Shown one piece after another: positions 3,415 to 5,415 of a stretch of DNA of 5,415 nt. Made by a program: the position numbers and the translations under genes. The notes under the pieces were generated by a model that was not told the DNA's origin, did no database searches, and saw only the letters and a list, made by a program, of their open reading frames with translations. Where the stretch lies: assembly GCA_030146295.1 (NCBI GenBank), contig JASLCD010000028.1, positions 1-5,415 on the forward strand, read 5' to 3'. Position 1 is the first letter of the stretch; the number at the start of each line of letters is the position of its first letter. The stretch comes from Chryseobacterium sp. GTDB lineage: Bacteria > Bacteroidota > Bacteroidia > Flavobacteriales > Weeksellaceae.

Positions 3415-4005
3415 ATGAAAAAAATAAGTACATTATTCAAAAAAGATATAAATAATTTAGGAAGAGTGATTGACGAAATTAATCCTGAAAACAACTGGGT
3501 TTTTGACGGAAAAGCTATTGCTACACAAAAATTTGATGGTTCTGCATGTGCAGTGATCAACGGTAAATTATACAAAAGATACGATGCCAAGAAAGGAAAA
3601 ATAGCTCCTGAAGGTGCAATTGCATGCCAGGAAGCCGATTTTATTACCGGTCATCATCCACATTGGTTGGCGTGTGATATTGATAAAAAAGAAGATAAAT
3701 ACTTTTGGGAAGGTTTCACTGCTTTGGCTGAATTGGGCACGGTAGAAGATGGAACGTACGAACTTATTGGTGAGAAAGTACGTGGAAATCCTGAAAATAT
3801 TAAAGGTCATTTATTAGTAAAACATGGAAATCATATTCTCAGTTTAAAAAGTTTGGATTTTGAGTGGATCAAAAACTTTTTAAGTGATCCTGAGAATAAT
3901 ATGGAAGGTATTGTTTTCCACCATACCGCTGATAACCGTATGTGTAAGATCAGGAAGTCTGATTTTGGTGTACGTAGAAAAGACGTAAAAGAACTTGTCG
4001 TTTAA
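3415..4005 (+). CDS. Compact RNA ligase (nucleotidyltransferase superfamily)
   Basis: A 196-residue ATP-dependent-type ligase carrying the ordered motifs of the covalent nucleotidyltransferase superfamily. These are motif I KFDG at 39-42 with K39 as the predicted adenylylated lysine, motif Ia KRYD at 54-57, motif III YELIGEKV at 115-122, motif IV MEGIVFHH at 163-170, and motif V CKIRKSDF at 177-184 with K178/K181. The protein ends about 12 residues after motif V, so it is essentially the catalytic core, without the C-terminal or OB domains of DNA ligases or the extra domains of T4 Rnl1/Rnl2. This favours an RNA ligase over a DNA ligase or capping enzyme. Joining of broken tRNA or other RNA is the expected role, inferred from family and context. 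A terminator follows. Confidence 0.9.
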   Translation: MKKISTLFKKDINNLGRVIDEINPENNWVFDGKAIATQKFDGSACAVINGKLYKRYDAKKGKIAPEGAIACQEADFITGHHPHWLACDIDKKEDKYFWEGFTALAELGTVEDGTYELIGEKVRGNPENIKGHLLVKHGNHILSLKSLDFEWIKNFLSDPENNMEGIVFHHTADNRMCKIRKSDFGVRRKDVKELVV

Positions 4006-4015
4006 AATAAAGAGT

Positions 4016-4049
4016 AAGGTTTCGGTAATTCATTTTATCGAAACTTTTT
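4016..4049 (+). terminator. Rho-independent terminator after the RNA ligase gene
   Basis: Positions 4016-4028 pair with 4035-4047 over 13 continuous pairs, two of them G·U, around a 6-nt loop. The 3' arm ends in TTTTT (4045-4049). It starts 11 bases after the ligase stop, so the YkuK-cREC-DinB-ligase run likely ends here. Confidence 0.75.
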
Positions 4050-4200
4050 ACGTGTAAACTTAACCGCTAAAATCAAAAATTAGAAAACATTTAAATATTT
4101 TGAGCTGAAGTAGGACAATGAATGGGTGAAAGTTCCCATCCTCCGGAAGATGGCGAAAATTCAAAAAATTTTTGACGGGGTGGTTTTAAAAAAGAAAAAC

Positions 4201-5145
4201 ATGATACTAGCAGAAATTAAAAGTCTTTTAAAGGAAGACATCAGCATATTGGTCACAGTACCCAACTCAGGAAAACATTATTTGTGTGATTGTGGTGAAG
4301 CAAGTTTATTGACAGTGAAAGAAGTACAGTCAGTATCAGCAGTATTTATCAGTCATACTCATATTGATCACTTTTCCAATTTTGATGGAATTTTCAGACA
4401 TCAGATCGGAAGTGGAGAAAAAGTAGTGATTTGCGGACCGAAAAATATTCATCAGCAGGTTGAAGCAAGATTAAAATCTTACACCTGGAATCTGATTGAT
4501 GAAAAGGCAATCATATATGAAATTCGCGAGATTGTTTCAGAAAATGAAATTAATATCTATATCCTTCGTCCGCCACACTGGAATTTAGAACTGGTGAATT
4601 CCCAAGAGTTCCTGTTTGAAGACGAATATGTCAGCGTAGATTTTGCCATTCTGGATCACAAAACGGATTCTGTTGCTTATTTATTTAAAGAAAAAGATTC
4701 GGTCACCTTTAATGAAAATGCTTCCGGTTTTAAAAAAGGAAAATGGATCAGCGAACTGAAAACCGCTTTTGAAAATACCGATGGAGATAAAAAACTTGAA
4801 ATTGAAGGAACTGTTTACAAGGCAGAAGATCTTTTTCATTTGTTAACCCGTAATGCAGGATACAAACTTGGTGTTATTATGGATCATGCAGCAGATGAAA
4901 ACAATTATGAAAAAATAAGAACCGTATTTGGAGGAGCGGATATCGTGTATATCGAGAGCTTTTATAAAGATACAGATCAGGAATTTGCCAGGATCAATTA
5001 TCACAGTTTTGCCTCTGCATCAGGAAAGATTATGAATGAATGCCAGGTGAAAGAAGCCGTTCCGATTCACTTTTCAAGAAGATACACGGAAAGTGATAAA
5101 GAAGAAATTGAAACTGCTTTTTATAAAGCATTTCGCAGGAATTAA
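4201..5145 (+). CDS. RNase Z-like metallo-beta-lactamase-fold protein
   Basis: A 314-residue cytosolic protein (from ATG 4201) with the zinc-site pattern of the RNase Z/ElaC branch, enzymes that cut the 3' trailer from CCA-less tRNA precursors. Seen are SHTHIDH at 51-57 (H52, H54, D56, H57), LDHKTDSVAY at 151-160, an acidic D228 in IMDH, H268 in NYHSF, and a C-terminal IHFSRRY at 289-295 that matches the RNase Z HFSxRY signature. The usual N-terminal LGTGSA-type motif is replaced by a divergent segment, so it is a distant paralogue. The frame is open back to GTG 4126 and ATG 4150, but 4201 fits the fold start (MILAEIKSLL) and follows an A-rich leader. It stands apart from the upstream operon, behind a terminator. 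Most tRNAs in the window lack CCA and would be natural substrates, which is inference. Confidence 0.85.
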   Translation: MILAEIKSLLKEDISILVTVPNSGKHYLCDCGEASLLTVKEVQSVSAVFISHTHIDHFSNFDGIFRHQIGSGEKVVICGPKNIHQQVEARLKSYTWNLIDEKAIIYEIREIVSENEINIYILRPPHWNLELVNSQEFLFEDEYVSVDFAILDHKTDSVAYLFKEKDSVTFNENASGFKKGKWISELKTAFENTDGDKKLEIEGTVYKAEDLFHLLTRNAGYKLGVIMDHAADENNYEKIRTVFGGADIVYIESFYKDTDQEFARINYHSFASASGKIMNECQVKEAVPIHFSRRYTESDKEEIETAFYKAFRRN

Positions 5146-5350
5146 TTAAAAATATTTAGTAAACAAAACTACAGCATTCACAGAATAGTAATGTATGCAG
5201 TTGTCATGACCATATCGAATCTTCGATTTCTGACAAAAGAAGAACCCTTTTTAAAACAATAGATTCTTACTTGTGAACTATGTTCGCAGACTTTTAGTCT
5301 GTGTTCAGAATGACAGTTTGCATTTGTAGTTAAAAACAAACAATTAAAAA
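5146..5350. other. 205-base intergenic region with palindromes
   Basis: No ORF is supported here. It contains a near-continuous palindrome ATCGAA/TTCGAT (5214-5219/5222-5227). A larger stem-loop has TGAAC/GTTCA (5274-5278/5303-5307) enclosing CAGACT/AGTCTG (5287-5292/5296-5301) with a TTT loop. The segment around 5303-5316 resembles the TTCAGAATGAC-type intergenic repeats I associate with Flavobacteriia; I have not searched for it. No convincing TAnnTTTG promoter was found before the phosphoesterase start. Confidence 0.5.
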
Positions 5351-5415
5351 ATGAAACCCAATATATTTTTTACAGCAGACCATCATTTTGGTCACGAAAA
5401 TATTATAAAATTCTC
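5351..5415 (+). CDS. Calcineurin-like metallophosphoesterase, N-terminal fragment
   Basis: Only 21 complete codons are in the window; the gene runs off the right edge. The peptide contains FFTADHHFGHENII (6-19), the first metal-binding block (DxHxGH type: D10, H12, G14, H15) of small calcineurin-fold phosphoesterases. The ATG follows an A-rich stretch (AACAATTAAAAA), normal for Bacteroidota. Small enzymes of this kind remove phosphates from nucleotides or nucleic acid ends. Placed beside an RNA ligase, a cREC protein and an RNase Z-like protein, an end-healing role is attractive, but the substrate cannot be read from this fragment. Confidence 0.85.
   Translation, partial: MKPNIFFTADHHFGHENIIKF

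Noticed and set aside
3399..3810. Minus-strand ORFs antisense to the RNA ligase
   Set aside because: They lie opposite a coding region with complete catalytic motifs and are shadows of its codon use.
4122..4153. Fragment of a group II intron (GGGTGAAAGT-like stretch)
   Set aside because: The short similarity to intron domain I wording is not accompanied by a domain V hairpin, maturase or boundary sequences in the window.
4126..4200. N-terminal extension of the RNase Z-like protein from GTG 4126 or ATG 4150
   Set aside because: The extra 17-25 residues are basic and do not resemble the start of a metallo-beta-lactamase fold; ATG 4201 aligns better with the first strand. Not fully excluded.

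Overview
The window reads as part of a Flavobacteriia-like (Bacteroidota) genome. It is AT-rich, shows no strong Shine-Dalgarno sites, and its A-rich start regions and encoded families fit Chryseobacterium-type bacteria. The genus is a guess, and a large phage or other mobile element in such a host is not excluded.

Region 1 (1-1846) is a tRNA array on the plus strand, already running at the left edge. Twelve cloverleaf-folding genes can be drawn: Pro(TGG, 5' end cut off), Glu(TTC), Ile(GAT), Cys(GCA), Tyr(GTA), Thr(TGT, abnormal loop), Glu(TTC), one with anticodon TAA or TTA, Leu(TAG), Phe(GAA), Gln(TTG) and Trp(CCA). Several are unorthodox. The Cys gene has a tyrosine-type class II body, the Leu(TAG) gene has lost its long variable arm, the Thr gene lacks U33, and one gene has an ambiguous anticodon. 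Ten of twelve lack an encoded CCA.

The spacers inside the array are not filler. Five copies of one stem-loop (type A) lie at about 247-325, 370-433, 586-654, 1029-1082 and 1114-1190. Each has a long A-rich/T-rich stem ending TGTY...GACA and the same 16-nt loop motif, RAGMGCAGAAGWTCTT, directly after the stem. The stems differ in sequence but keep pairing, and I recognise no named RNA family. Other spacers hold unrelated hairpins (529-566, 928-1008, 1501-1529, 1630-1683).

Region 2 (1924-4005) is a four-gene plus-strand run: a YkuK/DUF458 RNase H-fold protein, a cyclic-phosphate-processing receiver-like (cREC) protein, a DinB-fold protein overlapping it by one base, and a compact RNA ligase with motifs I, Ia, III, IV and V. 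A good terminator follows at 4016-4049.

Region 3 (4050-5415) holds a divergent RNase Z-like metallo-beta-lactamase protein and the first 21 codons of a calcineurin-like metallophosphoesterase that leaves the window.

Taken together, an array of unusual tRNAs with a repeated structured RNA sits next to genes predicted to trim, end-heal and ligate RNA. The best hypothesis is a tRNA maturation, replacement or RNA-repair island. The gene families are read from motifs; the functional link is inference from adjacency.
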